From assembly GCF_001730365.1 (NCBI RefSeq), contig NZ_MIKB01000001.1, forward strand, positions 434,001 to 498,000: a stretch of 64,000 nucleotides of DNA. The letters are read 5' to 3'. Below the pieces are notes generated by a model. It saw nothing but the letters and a program-made list of their open reading frames with translations. It was not told where the DNA came from and ran no database searches. Below, in pieces: positions 9,133-16,791 of this stretch. Every line of letters begins with the position of its first letter. The first letter of the stretch is position 1. A program made the position numbers and the translations under genes. This DNA is from Enterococcus quebecensis (lineage in GTDB: Bacteria > Bacillota > Bacilli > Lactobacillales > Enterococcaceae).

Positions 9133-9198
9133 GTATGTAATATAACACCATTACCGAAGCTTTGCAATACCTTTTAGCAAATTAACGAAATGTAAGCG

Positions 9199-10044
9199 CT
9201 ACCTAAATTTACCTTTTAACATGCGAACGTCAATTGTGATTTCTGTTAGTGGATTTTTTTTAAGTTCTTCTTTTATCCGTTCATCTACTCCCCACTCCAA
9301 TGGAGACATCTCCAATAAATCTAAACGATTCTCTTGTGGAATAGCAAACGTAAATGTCACTCGTTCATTAACTAAAACATCCATTTCTTTAGAAAACTTC
9401 GCTAAAACTTTTTCATTGGAATAATTTTGTTTGTTTTTATCTTCTGGATAAAAAGCAGCTCTTAACTCTTTTAAGTACCCTGCTTCTGGAATCACTTTAA
9501 CCACTGTACCATCTTTTTTTAACACACGCTGGAATTCCCGATAATGAGAGGGAGAAAAAATATTCAAAACCGTATCCATAGATTGATCTGCAAATGGTAA
9601 ATTCGTCAAATCAGCTACACACCAAAATGCATCTAGCGGCTGACTACTAGCTAAATAAATCCCATCTTTTGAAATATCAAAACCAAATTTAGAACCCGCC
9701 AAACCTAAATCAGAAAGTTCTGATAAAAAACTTCCTTCACCACAGCCTACATCTAGTGTGTGACCAATTAAGTCCATCGTATCAATTAACTTTTCTAATA
9801 AAGGTTGATACATCCCACTTTTGATCATCTTACTTCTGTGAACTAACATTTTTTTATTATACTCAGTCTGAATGCTGTGAGAAAGAAAATAAATCGTTCC
9901 TTTTTTCGATAAATCAAATTGATGATTTTCTACGCAAATCAAACTATATCCTTTTAATTCAAAGCCCTTTTTACAGACTGGGCAAAGAAATTGTTCTTGA
10001 TGTTTTTCTAAAAAATTACGAGCTGAATCAATTTTTTTCAACAT
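9199..10044 (-). CDS. rlmA: 23S rRNA (guanine-N1)-methyltransferase RlmA
   Basis: A 281-residue SAM-dependent methyltransferase with an N-terminal zinc finger (C21, C24, C37, H41) and a class I SAM motif LDVGCGEGSFLSEL. Both are hallmarks of RlmA(I/II), which methylates G745 or G748 of 23S rRNA; modification of the tylosin-type site affects macrolide binding. Which of the two guanines is modified cannot be read here, although Gram-positive members usually act on G748. The ATG start keeps the whole zinc finger. Confidence 0.88.
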   Translation of the reverse strand: MLKKIDSARNFLEKHQEQFLCPVCKKGFELKGYSLICVENHQFDLSKKGTIYFLSHSIQTEYNKKMLVHRSKMIKSGMYQPLLEKLIDTMDLIGHTLDVGCGEGSFLSELSDLGLAGSKFGFDISKDGIYLASSQPLDAFWCVADLTNLPFADQSMDTVLNIFSPSHYREFQRVLKKDGTVVKVIPEAGYLKELRAAFYPEDKNKQNYSNEKVLAKFSKEMDVLVNERVTFTFAIPQENRLDLLEMSPLEWGVDERIKEELKKNPLTEITIDVRMLKGKFR

Positions 10045-10182
10045 AAGGTTACTTCCTATTCACTATAAATTCTGAAACAAGTGGATAAACTATCGTTATT
10101 TATCTTACAACGATAAGAGGACTTTGGCAACAAGCATAATTATGGTACAATGCGTTTGAAGAAAAGACAAGGAGTGGAAAGA

Positions 10183-10815
10183 ATGATCAAAGAATTTTGT
10201 GCCGAGAATTTCACGGATATCCCTACTGCCATTAGAAATGGTGCTGGACGTATTGAATTGTGTGATAATTTAGCCGTAGGTGGTACAACACCAAGTACTG
10301 GTGTTATTGAGGAAGTCATTTCATATGCTGGAGAAAAATCGATTCCAGTGATGACGATCATTAGACCTCGGGGCGGAGATTTTATTTATAATGATATTGA
10401 ACTTAAAATCATGCATACAGATTTAATCGAAGCAAAAAAAATGGGAACAGACGGCGTTGTTTTAGGCTGTTTAGCAAATGATGGCTGGCTAGATGAAGAA
10501 GCATTAGAGCTATTGATTGAAAACGCAGAAGGCCTACAAATCACTTTCCATATGGCTTTTGATGAACTAAGCAAAGAAAATCAATTTAAGGCGATTGACT
10601 GGTTAGCAGAACATGATGTACACCGTATATTAACTCATGGAGGGCTTGCGGGAACACCAATTGAAGAAAATTTTGATCATCTAAAAGAATTGATTAACTA
10701 TGCGAATGATCGGATTATTATCTTACCTGGTGGTGGCATTTCTGATAAAAATGTTGATGCTGTAGTGGATGCTCTACAAGTCAGTGAAGTTCATGGAACA
10801 AAAATCGTCGGATAA
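10183..10815 (+). CDS. cutC: CutC family protein (copper homeostasis)
   Basis: A 210-residue TIM-barrel protein of the CutC family, recognised by KEFCAENFTDIP, GAGRIELCDNLAVGGTTPS, TIIRPRGGDF and ITFHMAFDE. Family members are linked to copper tolerance and bind Cu(I), but the biochemical function is unsettled. An upstream in-frame ATG at 10150 is rejected. It overlaps the probable -10 element (TATGGTACAAT), while the ATG at 10183 has CAAGGAG 8 nt upstream and starts at the conserved segment. No copA, copY or copZ gene is nearby. Confidence 0.9.
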   Translation: MIKEFCAENFTDIPTAIRNGAGRIELCDNLAVGGTTPSTGVIEEVISYAGEKSIPVMTIIRPRGGDFIYNDIELKIMHTDLIEAKKMGTDGVVLGCLANDGWLDEEALELLIENAEGLQITFHMAFDELSKENQFKAIDWLAEHDVHRILTHGGLAGTPIEENFDHLKELINYANDRIIILPGGGISDKNVDAVVDALQVSEVHGTKIVG

Positions 10816-10830
10816 TATCATAAATCTAGA

Positions 10831-10875
10831 AGAAACGATCCTACTGAATTAATTCAGAGGCGATCGTTTCTTTTA
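10831..10875 (+). terminator. Intrinsic terminator of cutC
   Basis: A 10-bp outer stem (AGAAACGATC, 10831-10840 with 10862-10871) and an inner CTGAATTAATTCAG palindrome are followed by TTTTATT. Confidence 0.8.
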
Positions 10876-11044
10876 TTATCTAAATGTTCATTTGATTTTT
10901 TTCTCTTGTAGCTGTTGCTGTTTTTTCACAAATAGCATTCTTTGTTTTTTCAATTTTTATTTTTTACAATAAAGTTAATTCTGTTATCCAGATATTATTT
11001 TTATAATCTTTCAAAAAACTCGTACGAAAGCAGGTTACTTATTC

Positions 11045-11263
11045 ATGAAAAAAAGAAAACAGCTCTCTATATGATTGGTTTTGTTTCGATCACGATAACA
11101 ATGGTTATGGATGTCTACGAGTATACCCTATCTTTGCCACTTCTGGCTTACAACTCGTATTCTTTTTGATTGTCGGAAGATTGCTGTGGTTCATATCTAT
11201 CGATCAGTTTAGCCCTATCAGTCGCTATACCCTTTATTATTTATCAATTAACCGCTAAATATA
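11045..11263 (+). pseudogene. Relic of a GadC-type glutamate:GABA/amino-acid antiporter (N-terminal fragment)
   Basis: From the ATG at 11045 the frame reads ALYMIGFVSITITMVMDVYEY. A frameshift near 11127 follows, and the next frame continues PIFATSGLQLVFFLIVG, RLLWFIS and a stop near 11261. Together these match the first two membrane spans of GadC-like APC antiporters, where VYEYP-FATS-LQLVFFL is characteristic. The remaining ten or so spans are absent. A frameshift plus truncation marks it as a decayed gene. There is no gadB nearby. The interval 10876-11044 is AT-rich with no other feature. Confidence 0.65.
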
Positions 11264-11310
11264 GACATACAGCACCGTAAAGCAGATTGAAATATAGGAT
11301 AACAAATAAA

Positions 11311-11352
11311 AAGAGTCTGAGACACAACTAGCAAGTTGTATTTCAGACTCTT
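11311..11352. terminator. Terminator of mgtE (bidirectional hairpin)
   Basis: AAGAGTCTGA (11311-11320) pairs with 11343-11352, and an inner ACAACT/AGTTGT pairing extends the stem. On the minus strand TTTTTATTTG follows. A second, plus-strand hairpin (GTTGGAA/TTCCAAC at 11369-11392, then a T-run) lies between it and mgtE. Confidence 0.75.
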
Positions 11353-11412
11353 AAAACATAATATAGACGTTGGAAAATACTTTTGTTCCAACCTATTTTT
11401 TTTGATTATTTT

Positions 11413-12774
11413 TCAAATAAAATACTGCATAAACAAGCTAGCAATATTAAAATAAATCAGCACACTAGTCAAATCACTTAAAGTTGTGATAAACGGACCA
11501 CTAGCAACTGCTGGATCAAAACCTAATTTATCCATCAACATGGGAATCAAACTCCCAGCCAAATTTGCTACAGTAATTGCACAAAGCATAGCCATTCCTA
11601 TAACGAATCCCAAAGGAAAATTATGTTGCCAAATACCCACAACAATAAAAATCGCTACTCCTGTCACTGCACCCGTTACTAGACCTGTTAATACCTCACT
11701 AACAATCAAACGACCAAAATTATTATCTTTTTCATCTGATATCGCTAGTCTTCTAACTGCAACCGCTAATGATTGTGTCCCTGCATTTCCTGCTGTTCCT
11801 GTGATCAATGAAATAAATACAGCTAAAATACTTGCTTCGCTAACTAATTCTTCATAATGGCTGATTAAAGTAGCTGTTGACATTCCTAAAAATAATAACG
11901 TAATTAACCAAGGCAAACGTTTTGAAGCTGCCTTAAATGGATTTTCACTGACCTCTTCAACGTTGACACCCGCCAAACCAGAATAATCACTAGCCGCTTC
12001 ATCATCGATAACATCGATGATATCATCAACGGTTACAATTCCCAATAAATGGTCATCATAATCTGTGACTGGAAGTGCTAGAAAGTCATAATCTCGAATC
12101 GTCTGCGCAACATCTTCTTGATCGTCCCCAACATGCACAGAAATTACCCGCTCGCTTAATACATCTGAAATCATTGTATCATCATCATTCACGATCAGAT
12201 CACGTAAAGAAATAACCCCGACTAGATGATTTTCTTGATCCACCACATATACATAATAAATCGTTTCAGCCACATCTGCCTGATTTTTCAACACGTACAT
12301 CGCTGAACGAACTGTTTGATTGGCAACAATAGAGACGAATTCTGTCGTCATGATTGATCCTGCTGTATCATCTTCATAATGCAGCAGTTCTTTGATCTCC
12401 CCAGCATCCTCTGTACTCATCAAACTCAGGTACTTTGCCTTTTGGCTTTTATCTAACTTATTTAATAAGTCAACTGCGTTATCCGTATACATCTCCGATA
12501 ACATTTCTGCAGCGTAACTTGGACGCATTTCTGCAATGTAATCGTTCATATTCTCGTTATCTTCTTCAATAACATCAAACATATCCGCTAATTCTTTAGG
12601 AGATAAGTAGCTATACACTTGTTTTCTATCTTCTTCATCAATCGATTGGTAAAATTGTCCCTGTTCATAGATATGAAGAGTTAAAAACAACTCTCGAAAT
12701 TCAGCCATTTGCTGCTCTTTCAATTTTTCTAACAACAATGAGAAATGATCTTCCATTTCTTGCCCTTCATTCAC
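11413..12774 (-). CDS. mgtE: Magnesium transporter MgtE
   Basis: A 453-residue homodimeric Mg2+ channel with the standard order. An N-terminal MgtE_N helical domain (about 20-130) is followed by two CBS domains (about 135-260, including VGVISLRDLIVND and LLGIVTVDDIIDVI). Then come five membrane helices (about 285-453) with the pore motif GTAGNAGTQSLAVAVR. It is the last gene of the relQ-nadK-rluD-mgtE run on the minus strand, 22 bp after rluD. The CBS domains gate the channel by sensing cytosolic Mg2+, and ATP in some homologues. No M-box riboswitch is visible. Confidence 0.94.
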   Translation of the reverse strand: MNEGQEMEDHFSLLLEKLKEQQMAEFRELFLTLHIYEQGQFYQSIDEEDRKQVYSYLSPKELADMFDVIEEDNENMNDYIAEMRPSYAAEMLSEMYTDNAVDLLNKLDKSQKAKYLSLMSTEDAGEIKELLHYEDDTAGSIMTTEFVSIVANQTVRSAMYVLKNQADVAETIYYVYVVDQENHLVGVISLRDLIVNDDDTMISDVLSERVISVHVGDDQEDVAQTIRDYDFLALPVTDYDDHLLGIVTVDDIIDVIDDEAASDYSGLAGVNVEEVSENPFKAASKRLPWLITLLFLGMSTATLISHYEELVSEASILAVFISLITGTAGNAGTQSLAVAVRRLAISDEKDNNFGRLIVSEVLTGLVTGAVTGVAIFIVVGIWQHNFPLGFVIGMAMLCAITVANLAGSLIPMLMDKLGFDPAVASGPFITTLSDLTSVLIYFNIASLFMQYFI

Positions 12775-12796
12775 ACGTACCTCTCCTTTCTATTCT

Positions 12797-13690
12797 CTAT
12801 AGTCGATCTGCAATTTTCTTCATATCTTCTGCTAAAGAAGAAGTCAGATCTAAGCGTTGTTTCGTAAATGGATGGATAAAACTTAATTGACAACAATGTA
12901 ACGCCTGGCGTAAAATCCCGCTATCCATTTTGCCACCATACATGTCATCCCCCAACAAAGGACATCCAATCGCTTCAAAATGTACTCTGATTTGATGTGT
13001 TCTCCCTGTATGTAATTGAATATTCACTAACGCTTCATCAGCCTTACGTTTCATCAGCCAGTACTCTGTTTCAGCCTGCTGTCCACCTTCTACTATTGTT
13101 CTTTTTAGTATTGAAGATAAATCTCGACCAATTGGAAGTTGTATACTGTCATGGTCTTTTAATTCTGATACCCGTCCACCAACTAAAGCTTGATAGATCT
13201 TGATCACTTCTTTTTTACGTAATTCCTGATCCAACATTGCATGAGCAAAACCATGTTTAGCAAATAGCATCAAACCTGTAGTATCTCTATCCAAGCGTGT
13301 TACTACATGAATAACCTGATTTTTATACTGTTGTGCTTTATAATAAGCCTTCACACGATTAGCCATTGTACCATTAGGGTGATATTGGGCAGGAATCGAA
13401 GCAACACCTGCTGGCTTATTAACGACTAAATAATGGTCATCTTCAAAAACAATATCGATCGGCACATCATCAACGAGTAAGGTCTCATGCTCCCCTTCAT
13501 CAGGAATCGTGATTTTTACTTGATCCCCAAAAGACAGCTTAAATAGTGCATTTTCAACAGACTGATTGACTTCGATTTTGCCACCTTGAAACTTGATCTT
13601 TGCTAAAAGACCTTTAGAGACTCCCTGCTCTTTCAGAAAACTTTTTACTTGCTGTGGTTCCTTCTTTTCAACTATCCAATTAAATTCCAT
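12797..13690 (-). CDS. RluA-family 23S rRNA pseudouridine synthase (RluD/YjbO type)
   Basis: A 297-residue protein with an S4-like N-terminal domain and the pseudouridine synthase core. The catalytic Asp lies in VVTRLDRDTTGLMLFAK, and the family segments HQIRVHFEAIGCPLLGDDMYGG and VNKPAGV are present. The start is set at the ATG at 13690 (MEFNWIVEK), which has GTGAGGA upstream. The alternative ATG at 13720 would overlap nadK by 23 bp with no clear ribosome site. The uridines modified in 23S rRNA are not certain. Confidence 0.87.
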   Translation of the reverse strand: MEFNWIVEKKEPQQVKSFLKEQGVSKGLLAKIKFQGGKIEVNQSVENALFKLSFGDQVKITIPDEGEHETLLVDDVPIDIVFEDDHYLVVNKPAGVASIPAQYHPNGTMANRVKAYYKAQQYKNQVIHVVTRLDRDTTGLMLFAKHGFAHAMLDQELRKKEVIKIYQALVGGRVSELKDHDSIQLPIGRDLSSILKRTIVEGGQQAETEYWLMKRKADEALVNIQLHTGRTHQIRVHFEAIGCPLLGDDMYGGKMDSGILRQALHCCQLSFIHPFTKQRLDLTSSLAEDMKKIADRL

Positions 13691-13697
13691 TAACTTA

Positions 13698-14495
13698 TTA
13701 ATCCTCACTAATAAAGGCATCTTTTACTCGATGCCAAAAATGCATATGTCGATAAGAAGCAAAATGAATGCGTTCGTCCGCAATTCGATAATAAATCGAC
13801 TTAATATCGTCTTGATAAATATCTAATTGATCCACCGTAATTAAATAATCATTACTTTCTTGCAACTGGATTTCGACCCATTCTGTATGGGCAATCACAA
13901 TAGGAGAACCCAATGTTCGAAAAACACGATTATTTAACGAAGCAATTTCAGCCAGTTGAAAAGCATTAATACTAGGATGTAATACTGCCCCGCCAATGCT
14001 TTTATTATAAGCTGTTGATCCTGTTGGTGTAGATACAGATAACCCATCCCCACGGAAACGTTCAAATAGTTCATCCTTGATAAATACATCAGCCACCATT
14101 GTACGATTTCCACGTTTGATTGTTGACTCATTCAATGCTAAAAAATGCTTATCTGGTTTATTACCATGGAAACTAATTTTCACGTCTAACAATGGATAAC
14201 TAATACTTTTTTCTTGATGAACCAGAAGGCTTTGAACTAATTCTTCTAATTCATAGTCGCGCCAATCCGTATAAAAACCCAAATGCCCCGTGTGGACACC
14301 TAAAAAACTAACTTCATTCAATCGATGACTGAAACGATGGAAAGCTGATAATAATGTGCCATCCCCACCAACAGAAATAACAAGATCTGGTTGGTGGTCA
14401 TCAATTTCTATTTTATTTTTTGTTAATAACAGGAGTAATTGACCGGTAACTTCTTTTGATTTGTGTTCATGATTATGAACAATTGATACTTTCAT
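13698..14495 (-). CDS. nadK: NAD kinase
   Basis: A 265-residue ATP-NAD kinase that makes NADP+. It has the GGDGT motif (ISVGGDGTLLSAFHRF, about residue 45), the NE-[ST] motif (LALNESTIKRG) and the SPTGSTAYN-like TPTGSTAYNKSIGGAV. Length is typical of Firmicutes NadK. It starts 1 bp after the relQ stop, so translation is probably coupled. Conserved linkage of the ppGpp synthetase RelQ with NAD kinase is known in Firmicutes. Confidence 0.94.
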   Translation of the reverse strand: MKVSIVHNHEHKSKEVTGQLLLLLTKNKIEIDDHQPDLVISVGGDGTLLSAFHRFSHRLNEVSFLGVHTGHLGFYTDWRDYELEELVQSLLVHQEKSISYPLLDVKISFHGNKPDKHFLALNESTIKRGNRTMVADVFIKDELFERFRGDGLSVSTPTGSTAYNKSIGGAVLHPSINAFQLAEIASLNNRVFRTLGSPIVIAHTEWVEIQLQESNDYLITVDQLDIYQDDIKSIYYRIADERIHFASYRHMHFWHRVKDAFISED

Positions 14496-14496
14496 C

Positions 14497-15186
14497 TCAC
14501 TCCCCCTGTTCTTTATCAGGCTCTTCTTTGTTATCTGTTAATCGTTGATAGTAATTATCTTTTGATTTTCCTCGCCCATGCGAAAACAGATGCTGAGCTT
14601 CTTGAATTTCTTCACGAATCGTCGACATTTCTTCATCTAACTGATAAGCAGCTTCTGCCGCTCGTTGCAGCCGCTCTTTCATTTCTTCTGGAAAAACGCC
14701 TTGATATTTATAATTTAAAGAATGTTCAATCGTTGCCCAAAAATTCATTGCTAATGTACGAATTTGAATTTCAGCTAAAATCATTTTTTCACCTGTAATT
14801 AATTGAACTGGATACTGGATCACTAAATGATAGGAACGATAGCCACTCTCTTTTTTATTTGTGATATAATCTCGTTCTTGAATGATTTTCAAATCTTTTC
14901 GATTTCGAATAATATCTACTACTTGACGAATATCTTCAACAAATTGGCACATGATCCTAAGCCCTGCAATATCCTGCATCTCTTCTTCCAAACGATCTAC
15001 AGAAATATTACGTAATGCCGCTTTCGTTAAAATACTGTCCACTGGTTTCACACGACCAGTTACAAACTCAATAGGTGTATGTTTATTTTGTTCTCGAAAC
15101 TGCTTACGAATACCGCGCAGCTTGACTTTCATTTCTCCAACAGCCTGTTCATACGGTGCCAGAAAAAGCTCCCACTCTTTCTCCAT
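14497..15186 (-). CDS. relQ: Small alarmone synthetase RelQ (GTP pyrophosphokinase)
   Basis: A 229-residue single-domain (p)ppGpp synthetase without a hydrolase domain, as in RelQ/SAS1/YjbM. Visible motifs are RVKPVDSILTKAALR, DIAGLRIMCQFVEDI and the synthetase segment GYRSYHLVIQYP, plus a C-terminal helical tail. The start at 15186 has GAGGG upstream. A longer frame to 15219 carries 11 extra residues and no ribosome site. It heads the relQ-nadK-rluD-mgtE operon, divergent from the CYTH gene. Confidence 0.92.
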   Translation of the reverse strand: MEKEWELFLAPYEQAVGEMKVKLRGIRKQFREQNKHTPIEFVTGRVKPVDSILTKAALRNISVDRLEEEMQDIAGLRIMCQFVEDIRQVVDIIRNRKDLKIIQERDYITNKKESGYRSYHLVIQYPVQLITGEKMILAEIQIRTLAMNFWATIEHSLNYKYQGVFPEEMKERLQRAAEAAYQLDEEMSTIREEIQEAQHLFSHGRGKSKDNYYQRLTDNKEEPDKEQGE

Positions 15187-15381
15187 CCTTATCCCTCTAT
15201 TTCTTTGAATTTGATTCACAGCTTATTTTACCATAGAGCCGACAAAAATAGGGTAATTTGAGAAATTGTGTAAATTTTTTCGAGAATAGCGTACTTTTTA
15301 ACTTCTAGTTCACTTTTCTTGACGTAAATAGGTAAAGTATGTAAAAATTGAATTAAATTAAAGAAAGTAGGTCAAAAATCA

Positions 15382-15966
15382 GTGAGCGAAAATTTGGAAA
15401 TAGAATTTAAAACATTACTCTCTATTGAAGAGTTCAAACACACGATTAACTACTTTCAATTAAAAGAAGATCAATTTTTTACCCAAATCAATTATTACTT
15501 TGATTCGGTTGATTTTCAATTAAAAAAAAGACGTATCGGTTTAAGAGTTCGTACACTATCAAATAATGCAGAAATCACTTTGAAGATTCCAGAGAAAGTT
15601 GGCTTACTGGAAATCAATGATACCATTTCTATTGAAGAAGCACAGCGTATTGTTGAATCGGCCATACTTCCAGATTCTGGAAATGTATTCAGCAAGTTGA
15701 CTACTTTAGGAATCAACAAAAATGATTTACGTTTAATCGGCAGCTTAACAACTAAACGAGCAGAAATCAAACTTCCCCAAGGTTTACTCGCGCTAGATGA
15801 AAGTTGGTACAATGAGCAACATGATTTTGAATTGGAATTAGAAGTCGAAGACGTAAAAAAAGGCAAAGAAAGTTTTCTTTTTTTATTGGATACTTTGAAT
15901 ATCAAAGAAACCCCATCACCAAACAAAATCCAGCGAATGATGCTAAGCTCGAAAGAAAAAGATTAA
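15382..15966 (+). CDS. CYTH-domain protein (YjbK type, putative triphosphatase)
   Basis: A 194-residue CYTH (CyaB/thiamine triphosphatase) domain protein. The signature EXEXK appears as IEFKTLLS after LEIE at the N terminus, and alternating basic and acidic beta strands follow. Members hydrolyse inorganic or organic triphosphates in a metal-bound tunnel. The start is GTG, supported by the conserved NLEIEFK beginning, with only a weak AGTAGG ribosome site. It is divergent from relQ, matching the yjbK-yjbM arrangement of Bacillus. The substrate is not known. Confidence 0.85.
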   Translation: MSENLEIEFKTLLSIEEFKHTINYFQLKEDQFFTQINYYFDSVDFQLKKRRIGLRVRTLSNNAEITLKIPEKVGLLEINDTISIEEAQRIVESAILPDSGNVFSKLTTLGINKNDLRLIGSLTTKRAEIKLPQGLLALDESWYNEQHDFELELEVEDVKKGKESFLFLLDTLNIKETPSPNKIQRMMLSSKEKD

Positions 15967-16083
15967 GAAGTTATAATAGTAAAAACATATCATTTCATTT
16001 TTCCCAGATTTTCTGATAAATTAGGGACACTTAGTTGAGAAATGATGTCTGGTTGCAAAAGGGTCAAATTGGAGGAAGTATGA

Positions 16084-16734
16084 ATGATTGAAATCTATCT
16101 GTTCGTTAATCCTTTGGGGGGCATTTGTCTCAACGTAGAAAAGGATATTTTAAAATTGGTTGAAACTGAGAATAAAAAAATCCAGTTTCGTTTTATCCCA
16201 CTAGTTAATATGCGAACCATAAACCATCTTATAAAATTATTTGATATTCCATCTCATGATATTGAACAACGGAATCAATTATTTGAAGATGTTTATTCCG
16301 CTGCATTGGATTATAAAGCAGCACAATTACAAGGTAAGAAAAAAGGACGTCATTTGCTTCTAGGCTTACAACAGTCTGTAGCAGTAGATAACCTTCCCTA
16401 TTCATCAGAACTGGCTGAAAAACTTGTCGTAGAAGCTGGTGGTGATTTGGATATGTTCAAAGCTGATCGAGAATCTGATTTTGTCAAAGAATCATTTCAA
16501 ACAGATCAACAAATTGCTCGTGAAATGGGTATTGTTAAACACCCTTCGGCAGTGGTATACAATTATACATGTGACCGTGATTTCGGAGTACTCGTAGAAG
16601 ATTGCGAGTCAATGGATGAAATCAAAAAATTATGTGAAACATCAGAAGATACGCTACAATATTTTCATGAAAAATTTGAATTAAATAATTTCGATGAATC
16701 ACGTGTTCCACATGGTCATTTGCATCTACTTTAA
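16084..16734 (+). CDS. spxH: DsbA-fold adaptor, SpxH/YjbH-like
   Basis: A 216-residue DsbA-family protein. In Bacillus and Staphylococcus YjbH/SpxH delivers Spx to ClpXP for degradation. The N terminus reads IYLFVNPLGGIC, so the usual CPxC-type motif is reduced to one Cys. Later segments HLLLGLQQ and VKHPSAVVYNY fit the fold. The call rests on this fold plus position next to pepF-coiA-mecA-spx, as in Bacillus. The ATG has GGAGGAAG 6 nt upstream. An inverted ATCATTTC/GAAATGAT repeat lies in the leader. The role in Spx turnover is inference. Confidence 0.75.
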   Translation: MIEIYLFVNPLGGICLNVEKDILKLVETENKKIQFRFIPLVNMRTINHLIKLFDIPSHDIEQRNQLFEDVYSAALDYKAAQLQGKKKGRHLLLGLQQSVAVDNLPYSSELAEKLVVEAGGDLDMFKADRESDFVKESFQTDQQIAREMGIVKHPSAVVYNYTCDRDFGVLVEDCESMDEIKKLCETSEDTLQYFHEKFELNNFDESRVPHGHLHLL

Positions 16735-16742
16735 TTTTAAAC

Positions 16743-16791
16743 AAAAAACAAACTCGCCTTCCTATTCGATTAGGAGGCGAGTTTGTTTCTT
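16743..16791. terminator. Bidirectional terminator between spxH and pepF
   Basis: A 13-bp stem AAACAAACTCGCC with its complement at 16776-16788 and an internal TCCTA/TAGGA pairing is flanked by A and T runs between convergent genes. Confidence 0.85.

Noticed and set aside
10942-11169. A 75-residue plus-strand ORF as an intact gene
   Set aside because: Its C-terminal half matches only the first span of a GadC-type antiporter and shifts frame after VYEY, so it is a relic.
15079-15261. Small plus-strand ORFs opposite relQ
   Set aside because: They are shadows of the RelQ coding frame.
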